From Symbiodinium natans (lineage: Eukaryota > Sar > Dinophyceae > Suessiales > Symbiodiniaceae), in assembly GCA_905221605.1 (NCBI GenBank), contig CAJNDS010002638.1, positions 124,001-188,000 of the forward strand: a stretch of 64,000 nt of DNA, written 5' to 3'. The notes beneath the pieces were generated by a model. It worked only from the letters and a program-made list of their open reading frames with translations, was not told the DNA's origin and did not search any database. Made by a program: the position numbers and the translations under genes. Within the stretch, counting starts at the first letter, position 1. Every line of letters begins with the position of its first letter. This document shows positions 49,038 to 58,789 of this stretch, piece by piece.

Positions 49038-49635
49038 AAGCCCAGTTCTCGCGACCACTTTCTCCTCCAGGTATCTTAGAGTTGAGGGTGCAGGATAAGC
49101 CTTGAACCGCAAACCCGAAACCCTAACCAATTTCTTATATTTCCCTAGTTTTCACGTTCCGGCGTCCCGCAGAAGCTGATCAACCATGCGAATGACGTTG
49201 CCGAGATGGATCTCAAACAGGCCAGGTATTAGGGCTCAGATTTTTGGGGTTAGGTCTCAAGGTTTAGGGTTTAGCAGCTTAGGGGTTCTCACCTTTTGGG
49301 GGCCAGCACCAGCAGTACTCGTTGCCCTTTTTTAACCCAACACAGGTTGCAGTTCGCATGTCCTTTGTACTTGGAGGGTCGCGGCTTCTCACAAAAGGTG
49401 CAGCGCAAGTCGAGTCGTGCCTGGCTTTGACTGCTGTATGACCTTGCTTGAGGTTCTGGGTTTAGGGTTTAGGGTTTAGGGTTTAACTCCTGCTACGAGA
49501 GCCATCAAGTAGACCCTGCGTTTTGGGTTTTGGGTTTTGGGGTTTTGGTGCCGTGAGCCATTCCCACATGCTCAGCTTCCCCCTGTCCGGACTTTGACAA
49601 GCTCGAGCCCTGCATCGTCCGACATTCGCCACCAC
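49038..49635 (+). CDS. four-exon chain, unknown protein
   Basis: Exons 49038-49070 (TATTTTTCTTAG / CAG|GTATCT; KPSSRDHFLLQ), 49173-49225 (GTCCCGCAG / CCAG|GTATTA; KLINHANDVAEMDLKQA), 49346-49397 (TAACCCAACACAG / AAG|GTGCAG; LQFACPLYLEGRGFSQK) and 49576 onward (ACATGCTCAG; LPPVRTLTSSSPASSDIRHH). All four join in phase with canonical GT-AG introns of 102, 120 and 178 nt; the last intron contains TTTAGGG units. This is the best multi-exon support in the window. No domain recognised. Confidence 0.55.
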
Positions 49636-49724
49636 CCTAAACCCCAAACCCTAAACCCCAAACCTCAAACCCTAAACCCTAAACCCTATGAACCCTTTGG
49701 GAGTATGGTTTTCGGGTCTTCAGC

Positions 49725-50008
49725 CTAGGACACCCAGTAGTGCTACGGTACCCGTATTCTTTCGTTTAGGGTCCCTCAAGTCTAAGCCCAGCAACAAACA
49801 CTGCTTGCCCAGAGGACGTCGGAATGGTAACTCTAGGGGTGTTCAGTCTTCTGGAGACAGTTGGGGACAACCCTTGCATACTGCAGGTGACGAAGAACGC
49901 AGCGGAGGTCACGAGAATCCGGCCAGCCCAGCAGAGGGTGTTAACCGTAAGCCTGTGAGCCCTAAACCCCGAAAACCCCATGATGGCTTCGGATTTACAG
50001 GCTTGTAG
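49725..50008 (+). CDS. open frame, Ser/Gly/Pro-rich
   Basis: About 94 codons after GGGTCTTCAG to TAG: PRTPSSATVPVFFRLGSLKS, then GRRNGNSRGVQSSGDSWGQP, then ASPAEGVNRKPVSPKPRKPH. Possible donor GCAG|GTGACG inside. Could continue the preceding gene. Confidence 0.45.
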
Positions 50009-50052
50009 CGTTTTGGGGTGTTGGAGTCTTAGGTCCAGGCACTTCAGGAGGA

Positions 50053-50187
50053 ACCCTTTTTCAGGGACCTTAGGGGTTATTTAGGGGTCAGTAGGGGCTA
50101 CTTAGGTATATAGAGAGTATCTAAGGGATATGGTGGTTATATAGGGGCAGGGTCCATTCCATGGGTTCGTCCTGATACTCCTTAAGT
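50053..50187. repeat. short repeat family, GGGGCTACTTAGG type
   Basis: Direct relative of 30597-30737. Confidence 0.55.
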
Positions 50188-50289
50188 AGGGAGTTTACAG
50201 GCTGAGGGCTTAGGGACTAGGGTGATTAGGGTTTAGGGCTTCAAGGCTTCCCTAACCCCTACGTCAATCTAGAGGCCAGAAGCCGCAAC

Positions 50290-50460
50290 ATGGCAGCAGC
50301 CGCATTTGCTGCTTTGGGGCATGAGAAACTTTGGAAGGGTTCCGATATAGTCGGGGCGATCAGAAGCTGCGTGGATGTCCTGCACGTTAAGACTGGAGAA
50401 CACGTCCCTCCAGCTGCACAAGGAAGCCAGCTATCTCTCTCTCTCTCTCTCTCTCTCTAA
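50290..50460 (+). CDS. ATG-led frame, unknown protein
   Basis: 56 codons: MAAAAFAALGHEKLWKGSDI, VGAIRSCVDVLHVKTGEHVP, then a (Ser-Leu)n end coded by a CT microsatellite (50431-50458) that runs into TAA. The frame is open upstream to GTCAATCTAG. A 73-codon - strand frame is a shadow. Confidence 0.45.
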   Translation: MAAAAFAALGHEKLWKGSDIVGAIRSCVDVLHVKTGEHVPPAAQGSQLSLSLSLSL

Positions 50461-50862
50461 AAAAGGGGACCTCCACATTCATTGTTAGGTTTGCAATGGG
50501 TTTATAAAGTGTGGGTTGTAAACGTAGAGAATCCGGGTATGTGCTGCAGCACTCCAAGTATGCAGCCCCGAACGCAAGCCTTTTAAGCACTGGGGACAAA
50601 CCCAACACACCGTTTTGACCTACATCCCCTCGAGAAGGGTTCCAGCCCGACTTAGGGTTTCAAGCTTAGGGTTGCAGAAGGACCTCGCCGCAGGAGCTAT
50701 ACCCTAAACCCTAAAGCCTATAAGCCCTAAACTACTCAACCTTAAACCCTAAACCCCTAGACCTTTAAACCCTAAACTGCTGGTTTACCAAGGTCCCGTA
50801 ACTCAGCAGGTAAGCTTGTCGAAACCCGGGCGGTTCGTAGACTTGGGGTGCAATTGCGCCAG

Positions 50863-50917
50863 GTCCCAGTTGGACAAGGACTTCTCGAAAATCAGGCGCG
50901 CGGATCCGTTAGCTGTG
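50863..50917 (+). CDS. candidate exon ending at GTTTAGGG
   Basis: Between CAATTGCGCCAG and TGTG|GTTTAGGG: VPVGQGLLENQARGSVSC. Confidence 0.35.
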
Positions 50918-51489
50918 GTTTAGGGTTCAGGGTTTCGGGTTTAGGGTTTAGGGTTAAGGGTTTAGGGTGCAATTGCCTTTGATTTTTTAGCGGGGGGATT
51001 CCTACAATGCGGATTATGCAGGTTTGGGGTACGTACATCAGGGCCCCTCTACTGGGGGAAATGCCCTGTCTAAACCCCAAGGCTCAAAGCACTCGGTTCC
51101 TTCGAAACTCCACCGACATCTACCCCATCGGTACGTCCCCAAAGCGACCTAAACCACCCAACCCTAAACCTTCAACCCTGAACCCTGAACCCTCAACCCA
51201 ACCGTCCCACGAAAAGGCCTTATAAGGGCAAGTGGCCCAACTCAGGGAGACTTCTAGTTGTGTGGAATGTCCCTAGAATTTGATAGCATTTAGGGTGTAG
51301 GGTTTAGGGTTGAGGGTGCTGGATCCCGAGACCTGAAATCCGAAGGGAGCCACGACCAGTCGAATGTAGCTGCGACTAGCTGACCAGCCTGCCAGCAGAT
51401 CAGCAGCCTAGCAGCACAAAGAAGTGATGTATGAATGAATCTAGATAACATATAGGTTTAGGGTTTAGGGCTTAGGGGTTCGGGTTTAG

Positions 51490-51605
51490 GGCGCACTCTT
51501 TCTGACCTTCTACCCAAAACATTTGACAATGCCACTGGTGTTCACTCTAAGACTCAACAAACCAGCCAACCCACCGTGAATTCAACTACAGCTGCGACAG
51601 CCCCT
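51490..51605 (+). CDS. candidate exon, Thr/Ser/Gln-rich
   Basis: Starts at CGGGTTTAG|GG (telomeric acceptor). TLSDLLPKTFDNATGVHSKT then QQTSQPTVNSTTAATA, running into a C-strand array that stays open for another 20 codons. Confidence 0.5.
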
Positions 51606-51754
51606 AAACCCCAAACCCTACACCCTAAAGCCCAAACCGCAAACCCTGAACCCTTAACCCTTAACCCTAAACCCTAAACCCTAAACCCTAAACCCTAAAC
51701 CCTAAACCCTAAACCCTAAACCCTAAACCCTAAACCCTAAACCCTAAACCCTAC
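51600..51754 (-). repeat. telomere-type array, CCCTAAA strand
   Basis: Irregular for 60 bp, then thirteen regular units. Confidence 0.95.
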
Positions 51755-51763
51755 CGGGCTTAG

Positions 51764-51847
51764 GGCCTCGGGGCGCAACTCGATCCCCTTGAGGACAGCA
51801 CTGGGGCCAGCTTGCAAGGCCTACAGCCAAGCCAGGAGAGCCTTAGG
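51764..51847 (+). CDS. candidate exon between opposed arrays, phase 0
   Basis: 84 nt from CGGGCTTAG to AGG|GTTTAGGG: GLGAQLDPLEDSTGASLQGL then QPSQESLR. Confidence 0.45.
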
Positions 51848-52080
51848 GTTTAGGGTTTAGGGTTTAGGGTTTAGGGTTTAGGGTTTAGGGTTTAGGGTTT
51901 GGGGCTTAGGGTTTAGGATTTCGACTTTAGGGTTCAGGGTTTAGGCTTTGGGAGTTAGGGTTTAGGGCTTAGGGTTTAGGGCTTAGGGTTTAGGATGTAG
52001 GGTTTAGTGTTTAGGGTTTAGGGTTTAGGGTTTAGGGGTTTCGGGATTAGGATCTAAGGTTTAGGGGAATAGTCGCTTGA
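51848..52080 (+). repeat. TTTAGGG array with variants
   Basis: Eight regular units, then mixed TTTAGGG, CTTAGGG and TTTAGTG. Confidence 0.9.
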
Positions 52081-52352
52081 GGGGTTTAGGGGTGAGGGGG
52101 TTGAGGATGTACGGCTTCCTCTATGGCCCTCCCATGTTGAACCGAAAGTGCTCCTCCAAGGGGTACCCTGAAGAGTTTAGTTAGGCTTTGGGGGTTCATG
52201 TTGAGAGCCGCTTTCATGGTTCGTGGGTAGTTTCAAGTCGGCTTTAGCCGGCTTAGCGGGTTAAGCTTGTTGTCAGGTTAGTTCAGTAGGTTTCAACCCT
52301 AAACCCTAAACCCTAAACCCCAGTATCCACTTGAGAACTGGCGTAGCAGCAG

Positions 52353-52426
52353 GACGAAACTGTTGGTGGGCGACCCGCTGACGAATCAGATTCTCGGTTC
52401 CCAAGAAGATCGCTTTCTGAGCTCAA
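52353..52426 (+). CDS. candidate exon, unknown protein
   Basis: After GTAGCAGCAG: TKLLVGDPLTNQILGSQEDR then FLSS; possible donor TCAA|GTGCCA. Confidence 0.35.
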
Positions 52427-52694
52427 GTGCCATAAACCCTAAGCCCTGAACCATAAACCCTAAGCCCTAAACCCTTTCATGATTTTTTACATGACCCCTT
52501 CTTTGCCCATACCCCATTCACCTACCCGATGTCTTAAGGGGTTTGGGATGGGCCTTTAGGAAGTTTCTACAGCCTAGGAAGCACCCGAAGCCCTGAGCCC
52601 TAGGCGTACCATGTAAACCTTGCAGCTCTTCGGAGCTCAGTTTAGGGTTTAGGATTTAGGGTTTAGGGTTTAGGGTTTACTGTTTAGGGGGTGG

Positions 52695-53006
52695 GTGGCC
52701 TCAAAAGCTCTGTTGGACCCCAAAGATTTAGCCTTCTTTCCCCTGGATCACTCAGCCAGCAACCCTTTCTGCACCCCTGTAAGAGCCTCGAACGTACCAA
52801 GTATAGCGAACGCATCGAGAATGACGCCCCTTGTGAACTCCTTTTCTGACGCCCAGAATATCTTGGCTTTCTGCTGGCTGGCTCTTAGGACTTTAACCTT
52901 CTGGGTTTTTGTAGAAGCTACAATGAGGAGCCCAAAAGTTAAACTTTTTGGAGGGGTTCGGAAGTCAGCCAAGTTTGACCCCAGAATACTAGGCGACCCC
53001 TCATAG
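52695..53006 (+). CDS. open on both strands, unknown protein
   Basis: + frame (103 codons, no true ATG at 52695) includes LDPKDLAFFPLDHSASNPFC. The - frame (52748-52972) includes EKEFTRGVILDAFAILGTFE and is as protein-like. The right half is a short repeat element (52868-52980). I cannot decide the strand. Confidence 0.25.
   Translation: MASKALLDPKDLAFFPLDHSASNPFCTPVRASNVPSIANASRMTPLVNSFSDAQNILAFCWLALRTLTFWVFVEATMRSPKVKLFGGVRKSAKFDPRILGDPS
52868..52980. repeat. short repeat family, CTTGGCTT...GTCAGCCAAG
   Basis: TTGGCTTTCTG...AAGTCAGCCAA ends; relative of 18819-18919. Confidence 0.55.
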
Positions 53007-53080
53007 ACTCTCCCAAATACTAGGGTTTTAGGGTTTAGGGTTTAGGGTTTAGGGCACCCCCTATTGTCGTAAACACCCAG

Positions 53081-53178
53081 ATGATGCCACCCAGGAAGCC
53101 CGTTTCACAAGAGTGCCTGAAGGCACAGGCGCGTCAGGGTCGTGATAGTTCACGACCTGGAAGAAAGCTTCAACCCTA
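53081..53178 (+). CDS. candidate exon, basic
   Basis: After AACACCCAG: MMPPRKPVSQECLKAQARQG then RDSSRPGRKLQP and TAA. Confidence 0.35.
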
Positions 53179-53313
53179 AACCCGAAAGGGTTTTAAAGCT
53201 TTAACCCTAAGCCCGATAGTGTGTTTAAGTTATCATCTGAAGGAACACGTGCCGAAACAAGTCCTGAATTTCTTAGAGACCCATGACTAGAATTAGCCCG
53301 TGATAGTTTGCAG

Positions 53314-53456
53314 CTAGGCTTGCATAGGAACTGTGCCGTCGAAGTACACAACGTGTTTAGGGTTTAGGGGTTGGGGTTTAGGGTTTAGGGTTTCCAGGTT
53401 CAGCGGGGAGGCGGCGGGAGGGGGCATCCCGGCCAGATCCGGCCAACTTGCAGTCG
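53314..53456 (+). CDS. two candidate exons around a telomeric intron
   Basis: Exon 53314-53352 (after GTTTGCAG) reads LGLHRNCAVEVHN; exon 53398-53456 (after GGTTTCCAG) reads VQRGGGGRGHPGQIRPTC and ends CG|GTAAAT. Both joins are phase 0. The 45-nt gap is almost pure TTTAGGG sequence. Confidence 0.45.
53353..53397 (+). other. 45-nt candidate intron made of TTTAGGG units
   Basis: Starts GTGTTTAGGGTTTAGGGG, ends GGGTTTCCAG; nothing else inside. Confidence 0.45.
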
Positions 53457-53531
53457 GTAAATTTGAAGTCGCGAGAACGCCATGACAGAGCTATGACACT
53501 CAAGTGGGTTTAGGGTTTAGGGTTTAAGGTT

Positions 53532-53631
53532 TAGGGTTCAAGGGTTCAAGGGTTCAAGGGTTCAAGGGTTCAAGGGTTCAAGGGTTCAAGGGTTCAAGGG
53601 TTCAAGGGTTCAAGGGTTCAAGGGTTCAAGG
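53532..53631 (+). repeat. octamer array, (AAGGGTTC)n
   Basis: Twelve perfect 8-bp units following TTTAGGG units; a mutated telomeric unit amplified in its own right. Confidence 0.95.
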
Positions 53632-53799
53632 GAGCAGGGAGAGTCAGTTTGAAGGTTCACAGGTACTTATATAACGGGGATGATCTGGAACCAGTGTTAA
53701 AGTCTGGTGGGCCCTAGCCTATATAACCTCATCTTACCCATAGCTGAGTTTTTTGGAGGGCTCCCCAGTCCACCCCAGTCTTAGTAGTGTCTGAAGCAG

Positions 53800-54214
53800 G
53801 CCGTTGTACTTGATACCACTGAGCTACAAGAAGTCACTCAACTTCCCACGTTCCAAAAACAAGTCCCGTGTCGCTGTCCACCCGTCACGCTTAGCTCTTC
53901 AGCTCTTCCCCGAGTCCCGTAAACCCTACACCCTAAACCCTAAACCCTCCTTCAATCCTGGGCTCCTCTGCACGGCAGGGCATGATGTTTACGATGATTG
54001 GCATTGGCGAGAAGGTCTGCCACCAAAAGAACTCGGATGCCCAGTAGTACCCTTGTTCCCTTCATAGGTTCTCTAAACCCATCCTAAACCCTAAACCCTA
54101 AACCCTGAACCCTAAACCCTAAACCCTTTTCAGCAACAAGGGCACCCTTTTTAATCCTAGGTTACTGGGCAACCTAGAGAATGGTTTTGGTCTTCATGGC
54201 TTGGAGTACCCTGA
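53800..54214 (+). CDS. three-exon 3' end, unknown protein
   Basis: Exon 53800-53913 (after TCTGAAGCAG) reads AVVLDTTELQEVTQLPTFQK, QVPCRCPPVTLSSSALPR and ends CGA|GTCCCG. Exon 53979-54043 (after GCACGGCAG) reads GMMFTMIGIGEKVCHQKNSD then A and CA|GTAGTA. Exon 54178-54214 (after GGGCAACCTAG) reads EWFWSSWLGVP and TGA. Phases agree, with a Gln codon split by the second intron. Intron 1 contains CCCTAAA units; intron 2 is an introner-like element with telomeric units inside. Confidence 0.5.
54044..54177 (+). repeat. introner-like element interrupted by telomeric units
   Basis: GTAGTACCCTTGTTCCCTTC at the left, GGCACCCTTTTTAATCCTAG and GGTTACTGGGC...CTAG at the right, as in 39347-39462 and 33077-33188. 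About 55 bp of CCCTAAA units sit between the halves. Confidence 0.65.
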
Positions 54215-54284
54215 ACCCCTGCCCCCGCCCCCAGCCCTAACCTAAACCCCAAAGCCTGAACCCTAAAGCCGCTAAAAACCCTAT

Positions 54285-54374
54285 CACCCTAAACCCTAAA
54301 CCCTAAACCCTAAACCCTAAACCCTAAACCCTAAACCCTAAACCCTAAACCCTAAACCCTAAACCCTAAACCTA
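54285..54374 (-). repeat. telomere-type array, CCCTAAA strand
   Basis: Twelve units. Confidence 0.95.
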
Positions 54375-54530
54375 GCCCCCAATGAGCAGGGGTTTCGAGA
54401 TTTGTGTTTGGGGTTTAGGTTTTAGGGTTTAGGGCTTGGCATTTCTGGGTTTCTTTTTTCAGGTTTAGGGTTAGCAGGCTGCATCAGCATCTTGAACATT
54501 TGAGGGTTCAGGGTTTGGGCTTTCGTTCAG

Positions 54531-54615
54531 AGCTGGAGCCTCTCCTGCGGCGCGCTGAGAGCGGAACGTGTTGGCCTTTGTGCACGATTCCACGTTCGCA
54601 GACTAGTCGCCCAAC
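54531..54615 (+). CDS. candidate exon, unknown protein
   Basis: Acceptor GGGCTTTCGTTCAG, donor CAAC|GTACCC: LEPLLRRAESGTCWPLCTIP then RSQTSRP. Confidence 0.45.
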
Positions 54616-54709
54616 GTACCCTGCACCTTAAACCCTAAACCCTTAACCTTTAACATTTAAACCCTAAGTCTATATACTGAGGGTTCTCTTTGGGATTTGG
54701 ATGCCCAAG

Positions 54710-54790
54710 AGCTTCGTACGTTCAGGCAATGACAATTTTGGGGGAAGCCTTCCGGACTTTGCCAGGAGCCCTCTTTACAACCAGAACGGG
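54710..54790 (+). CDS. candidate exon ending at GTTTAGGG, phase 0
   Basis: After GATGCCCAAG: SFVRSGNDNFGGSLPDFARS then PLYNQNG and GGG|GTTTAGGG. The - strand frame is a shadow. Confidence 0.5.
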
Positions 54791-55043
54791 GTTTAGGGTT
54801 TAGGGTATTCGAGTGGACATTTGCCATAGCCTTATATACTTGCTTACGGAAAATAAGTGGTGATGAGGGGCGCATATTTGTACTTGCTTAAGCTCCTGTA
54901 CTAGGGCCACACTGTAGCAGGTCAAGCTCAGAAGCTCCATAGCAGAAGGCCCTACACCCAGGCCCTACACCCCAAGCCCTCAACCCTAAACCCTAAACCC
55001 AAAGCCCTGCTGTACCTGAGACATCCCAATCTCGGCATCCAAG

Positions 55044-55136
55044 GGGGAAGGATGTATCGACACCTGCGCTTTGCTGGGCCCTCGGGAACCGATTCAGGGC
55101 TTCTCCTTTGTTTTTAATGTGCATATTGTACAACAG
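55044..55136 (+). CDS. candidate exon, phase 0
   Basis: After CGGCATCCAAG, ends CAG|GTGAAA: GEGCIDTCALLGPREPIQGF then SFVFNVHIVQQ. Confidence 0.45.
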
Positions 55137-55537
55137 GTGAAATGTGCGCACAGACATTGCCAAAAGTATAAGTACGATCATGCATACAATCGCAACTACT
55201 CAAACAGATCATAGATATTGATGTCTATCGTGTAGCAAAGCAGGTTGGCGCTCTACAGCTGGTTCATAGAGGGCTGCGAGTAGGTCGGATCGTGAATGGG
55301 TGAATGGCGATAAGTATGATGAATGTCAAATCATAACATTTGTAGCAGCAATCGTCATGTCATGATAGCGATGGTGATGATGATCACAATGATGGCTATA
55401 GCGTTGATGAATCTGATGATCCTGGTGATGATCGGGCCACAGCACCCCGTTTGGTTTTCTCGGCAAGTTTAGGCGCCTGAAGGCATTGTCAACACCATGC
55501 GCATCTCTGTAGATGTTTCGGCGCAAACCAGCATCAA

Positions 55538-56204
55538 ATGGCTTGTTTGCAGAAGGCCTGCGCCACGGCGAGCCACACGACGAGCACATCTTTCGTGCAG
55601 CCATGTTGCTTAGGCTCCCTCTTTGCTGCTATGTCCAAGGCACACCTCATGCCTGGGCAAGCTCGCTGCACAATTGGCAAGCTCCAGTTCTACAGCAGGG
55701 CGGCATGTGAAGCGAAGGTTGAGGAGTTTGCATCAATGGGCGCAGTTAAAGTCAACATCATGATTCCAGTTGATGAAGCCTTCACTCTACAGGCAGTACT
55801 TAAAGTCAAGGAGCGTCACAGCAATGTCGAAGTTCTGAACAAACATTTGGCTCTGAGTATGGGTGGGCCCTTGGACTTCTTTCGGAACCTTGTGACACGC
55901 TTGCCTGAGGGTCGGGAGGTGGGTTACGACGTCGGATCACAGATTGGTGGACGGTGCTGTTGCAGGAGGTGCTGCAGGCTTCGTCGGGCTACCGCTGGTG
56001 GTTGCTGGGGGTCTTTTGGCGTTGCTGCGTCCCGCATGCTCATCTTGGGCCCAGACTGGGCCAACCTTGCCCTAAGGGTCCATGTACCAGAAGACCCCTT
56101 TCCGCGCGAGTGCCGGCCAGCAGACTACAGTGAAAACAACGTCGGCCGGCTTGAGGATCCGAGACTGTATGATGACATGGGCAGCAATGCGGAAATACCC
56201 ACTT
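55538..56204 (+). CDS. long open frame, unknown protein
   Basis: ATG at 55538, about 222 codons before the repeat at 56205. Contains AKVEEFASMGAVKVNIMIPV, ALKVKERHSNVEV-like stretch (AVLKVKERHSNVEVLNKHLA), DFFRNLVTRLPEGREVGYDV and a Cys/Arg-rich segment (RCCCRRCCRLRR). The first 50 codons overlap another plausible frame (55513-55710). The end of the unspliced frame reads into the repeat element, so an intron probably starts near 56200. No domain recognised. Confidence 0.5.
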
Positions 56205-56338
56205 GGAGGTTCATGGCACTTAATAACCAATTATAACTGTACTCATCACCCACTTGTTGGCCCCCTAAGTGCCCTAATATGGTTATAAGTACATATATAA
56301 GTACAGTTATCATTGGTTAATAAGTACCATGAACCTCC
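56205..56338. repeat. 134-bp inverted repeat, GGAGGTTCATGG family
   Basis: GGAGGTTCATGGCACTTAAT and TAAGTACCATGAACCTCC ends with AATTATAACTGTACT inside both arms. Partial relatives at 1640-1735, 18705-18800 and 21292-21375. Confidence 0.8.
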
Positions 56339-56344
56339 GCGCAG

Positions 56345-56605
56345 TGCTATTCAGCAAGAGGCTTCAAAGTGTACACAGCGCTGTCAGAGCTCATGGGTGG
56401 CGCGGGCAGCAGACAGGAAGACGTTCTGTGGCAGACAGTGACCGTGGTTGATCTCGAGCAGGCTACATCCTGCAGCCTGGCAATATTGGGCCTGGTGCTG
56501 GCGTCATGGATGTGGAGGAAGAGGAGGAGGAGGACACTACTTACTTTCCAGGCGGCAGATCAGCCCAGCAACGGTGCCGGCGAGCTTCCTGTCGTGAAGG
56601 TTTGA
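56345..56605 (+). CDS. candidate exon with membrane segment and basic stop-transfer
   Basis: After CTCCGCGCAG, 86 codons to TGA: CYSARGFKVYTALSELMGGA, DVLWQTVTVVDLEQ, then the hydrophobic CSLAILGLVLASWMW followed by RKRRRR, and a soluble tail. This layout suggests a single-pass membrane protein with the tail inside. It probably follows 55538-56204 in the same gene. Confidence 0.5.
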   Translation, partial: CYSARGFKVYTALSELMGGAGSRQEDVLWQTVTVVDLEQATSCSLAILGLVLASWMWRKRRRRTLLTFQAADQPSNGAGELPVVKV

Positions 56606-56848
56606 CCCTGTCATTGAAGGTGACCCAAGTGCTGGATTGGTCTTCACCAAGTCCCCAAGATGGCGGCGGTGTTAAGAAAAGTGCTGTGGCAGGTGTACGC
56701 GCTCCGCATGCCTGTAGAGTATATACTTGGGAAAGGAAAGCGGTTTAGCTCTATGGCCCCAGGTGGTCCAATCAACATTCAATGCCGGGAGCAAGACGCG
56801 GCGCCGAACGCACGTGATTCATGCAGCCATCCATCCCGAGAGCCCAAA

Positions 56849-56955
56849 GGGTCCATGTACCTGAATAGTATATACCTTGAGCCTTACAGGGGTTCCCATA
56901 GAGTAGCTTTAGGGCCCAAGTATAAACACCATGTGGGTACATGGGCCCTTAGGGC
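56849..56955. repeat. short inverted repeat, GGGTCCATGTACC family
   Basis: GGGTCCATGTACC...GGGTACATGGGCCC with TATATAC near the left end. Confidence 0.65.
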
Positions 56956-57000
56956 TGGAAGTGCACTGGCTTGAACTTTGATTCGCCTCCCCTGTGGCAG

Positions 57001-57083
57001 GGCAATATGGCCTCCACGAAGACTCCAAAAAGTCTTGGCTAGACGTTAACAACGGGACATGCTGGCAGCAATGCAGCAACTGA
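57001..57083 (+). CDS. candidate exon, unknown protein
   Basis: Acceptor CCTCCCCTGTGGCAG; QYGLHEDSKKSWLDVNNGTC then WQQCSN and TGA. Another frame (GSNAATEDSHDHAAADNG) is open just downstream. Confidence 0.4.
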
Positions 57084-57174
57084 GGATTCCCATGACCATG
57101 CGGCTGCTGATAATGGCCTGAACCCTCATAACCCTGAACCCTAAACCGTAAGCCCTAAGTACTATGAAGCCCAG

Positions 57175-57254
57175 GAGCCCAGACGACAACGACGCGGTCT
57201 GCGACCGAAGTGGCTGTCATGGAAAGCTCCGGACCGGATGCTTCCTAAAAGCTG
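57175..57254 (+). CDS. candidate exon ending at GTTTAGGG, basic
   Basis: Between TGAAGCCCAG and GCTG|GTTTAGGG: EPRRQRRGLRPKWLSWKAPD then RMLPKS. Confidence 0.45.
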
Positions 57255-57626
57255 GTTTAGGGTTTAGGGTTTAGGGTTTATATAGGTTTGGGGGTTTAGT
57301 GTTCCGAGCACGATTCGCTAAACACAACACACCCCCCCAACACCCAACTGGCCAAAACGAAGTGCCGTAAAGTCGCCCGAAGTCCTTTGGATCGCTTTTG
57401 GTCGGTTCCGATGAGCATGGGCTAAGATTTTGGTCTTTCTGTCTCTGCCGGGCATCCATTTCATCTAGCCTTTGGTTGTCCAGCCAGAGTCCTGCACCTT
57501 CCGTTTGGAGTTTAGTGTTTCAGGGCTTCAGGGAACCCCAAACCCTAAACCCTAAACCTCAAACCCTAAACCTCAAACCCTAAACCTTTAAACCTAAATC
57601 TAAACCCTAACTTTGCTGCGTGTCAG

Positions 57627-57706
57627 GACGAAGAAGGATCTCGAGGACATCCTAGGCTCTGGAAGGGTTTCGGTCCATTGCGGAAAGAGCCGGAAGAAGG
57701 ATTCAG
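57627..57706 (+). CDS. candidate exon, Lys-rich
   Basis: After TGCGTGTCAG: TKKDLEDILGSGRVSVHCGK then SRKKDSG; a donor inside at AGG|GTTTCG is possible. Confidence 0.35.
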
Positions 57707-57776
57707 GGAACCCTAAACCCTAAACCCTAAACCCTAAACCCTAAACCCTAAACCCTAAACCTTAACATGGCCACAG

Positions 57777-57897
57777 GCTAAACCTCGGACAGCGCAACAA
57801 CCCTCTTTATGGTGACAAGCACCTGGATGCTATCCAAAATGCTTTGTATGCAATCTCCTCTTGCAAAACGCAAGGGATCATGTGCATTCCTGTGTAG
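57777..57897 (+). CDS. candidate exon, unknown protein
   Basis: After CATGGCCACAG: LNLGQRNNPLYGDKHLDAIQ then NALYAISSCKTQGIMCIPV and TAG; donor CCT|GTGTAG possible. Confidence 0.45.
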
Positions 57898-58138
57898 ACC
57901 TCCTTAGGGACATACGGCGTTTTGACTCATCATGGTTCATACACTCATCATCGGAGCCAGGCTACCCTCTCCCCTATTTCCCCTACCCAAAAAAGCTTGG
58001 GATGGTTTAGGGTTCAGGTTTACGGTTTTCTACGAGTCTAGGATCTCATGACCCCTTTTGGGGCTTAGTAGTACCCTGACCCCTAAACCCTACACCCTAA
58101 ACCCTAAACCGTTCAGGGTTTTTTGGGTGCCCTGCAAG

Positions 58139-58199
58139 CATGCTTGCGCGAGGGGGTCCGGAATGGCGCAAGCGAAGACAGGAAGTTCTGGAGGCGCCG
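58139..58199 (+). CDS. candidate exon, helical
   Basis: Between GCCCTGCAAG and CCG|GTCAGA: MLARGGPEWRKRRQEVLEAP. Confidence 0.45.
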
Positions 58200-58295
58200 G
58201 TCAGACTAATTTAGGGTTTAGGGTTTAGGGTAGGGTTTAGGGTCCCTTTGTAATTGTACTATAGTGACCCCCAAAACCCCATTCTAATTATTCAG

Positions 58296-58422
58296 GCCCC
58301 TATATAATATTGATGAGCGTGGGGCTTCCGTACCCGATGAAGGCATGTGTTCATCCCTTTTTGATGAAGCCATATATTCCTTAAGAGCTGATGGAATTTC
58401 TGCGGAGCTCACAATAAGTTAA
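58296..58422 (+). CDS. candidate exon, acidic
   Basis: Acceptor TCTAATTATTCAG; 41 codons PLYNIDERGASVPDEGMCSS, LFDEAIYSLRADGISAELTI then S and TAA. Confidence 0.45.
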
Positions 58423-58445
58423 TTGTTAATGTAATTTGTGAACAG

Positions 58446-58515
58446 ATCTTTGAGCTTTGAAGAAACCAACATGTTGGGTCCTGACTTAGACCTGTACCAT
58501 TCTGCAGTTGACTGA
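58446..58515 (+). CDS. candidate exon, acidic
   Basis: After TTTGTGAACAG: SLSFEETNMLGPDLDLYHSA then VD and TGA, or donor GCA|GTTGAC. Confidence 0.4.
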
Positions 58516-58717
58516 TGTTGGACACAGCATACACAGCCACACTGAACATTCAAGAGTCTTCGCCCACTAGATATGAGCTCTAGCCCCGAGTATTCCTAAA
58601 CTCGGTTTAGGGGTTTAGGGTTTAGGGTTTGAGGATTCTTAACCCTAAACCCCAAACCCCAAACCCTGAACCCTAAACCCCAAGCCCCAAACCCCAAACC
58701 CCAAACCTCAAACCCAG

Positions 58718-58788
58718 ACCGATGCGCATTTTGTCTCGAGGCCTGTGGCAGGTGGCCCTACGAGTACAAGATCCTTCCCCCGGCAGGC
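58718..58788 (+). CDS. candidate exon between opposed arrays
   Basis: Between CTCAAACCCAG and GGC|GTTTAGGG: RCAFCLEACGRWPYEYKILP then PAG. Cys spacing CxxCxxxC. Confidence 0.45.
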
Positions 58789-58789
58789 G

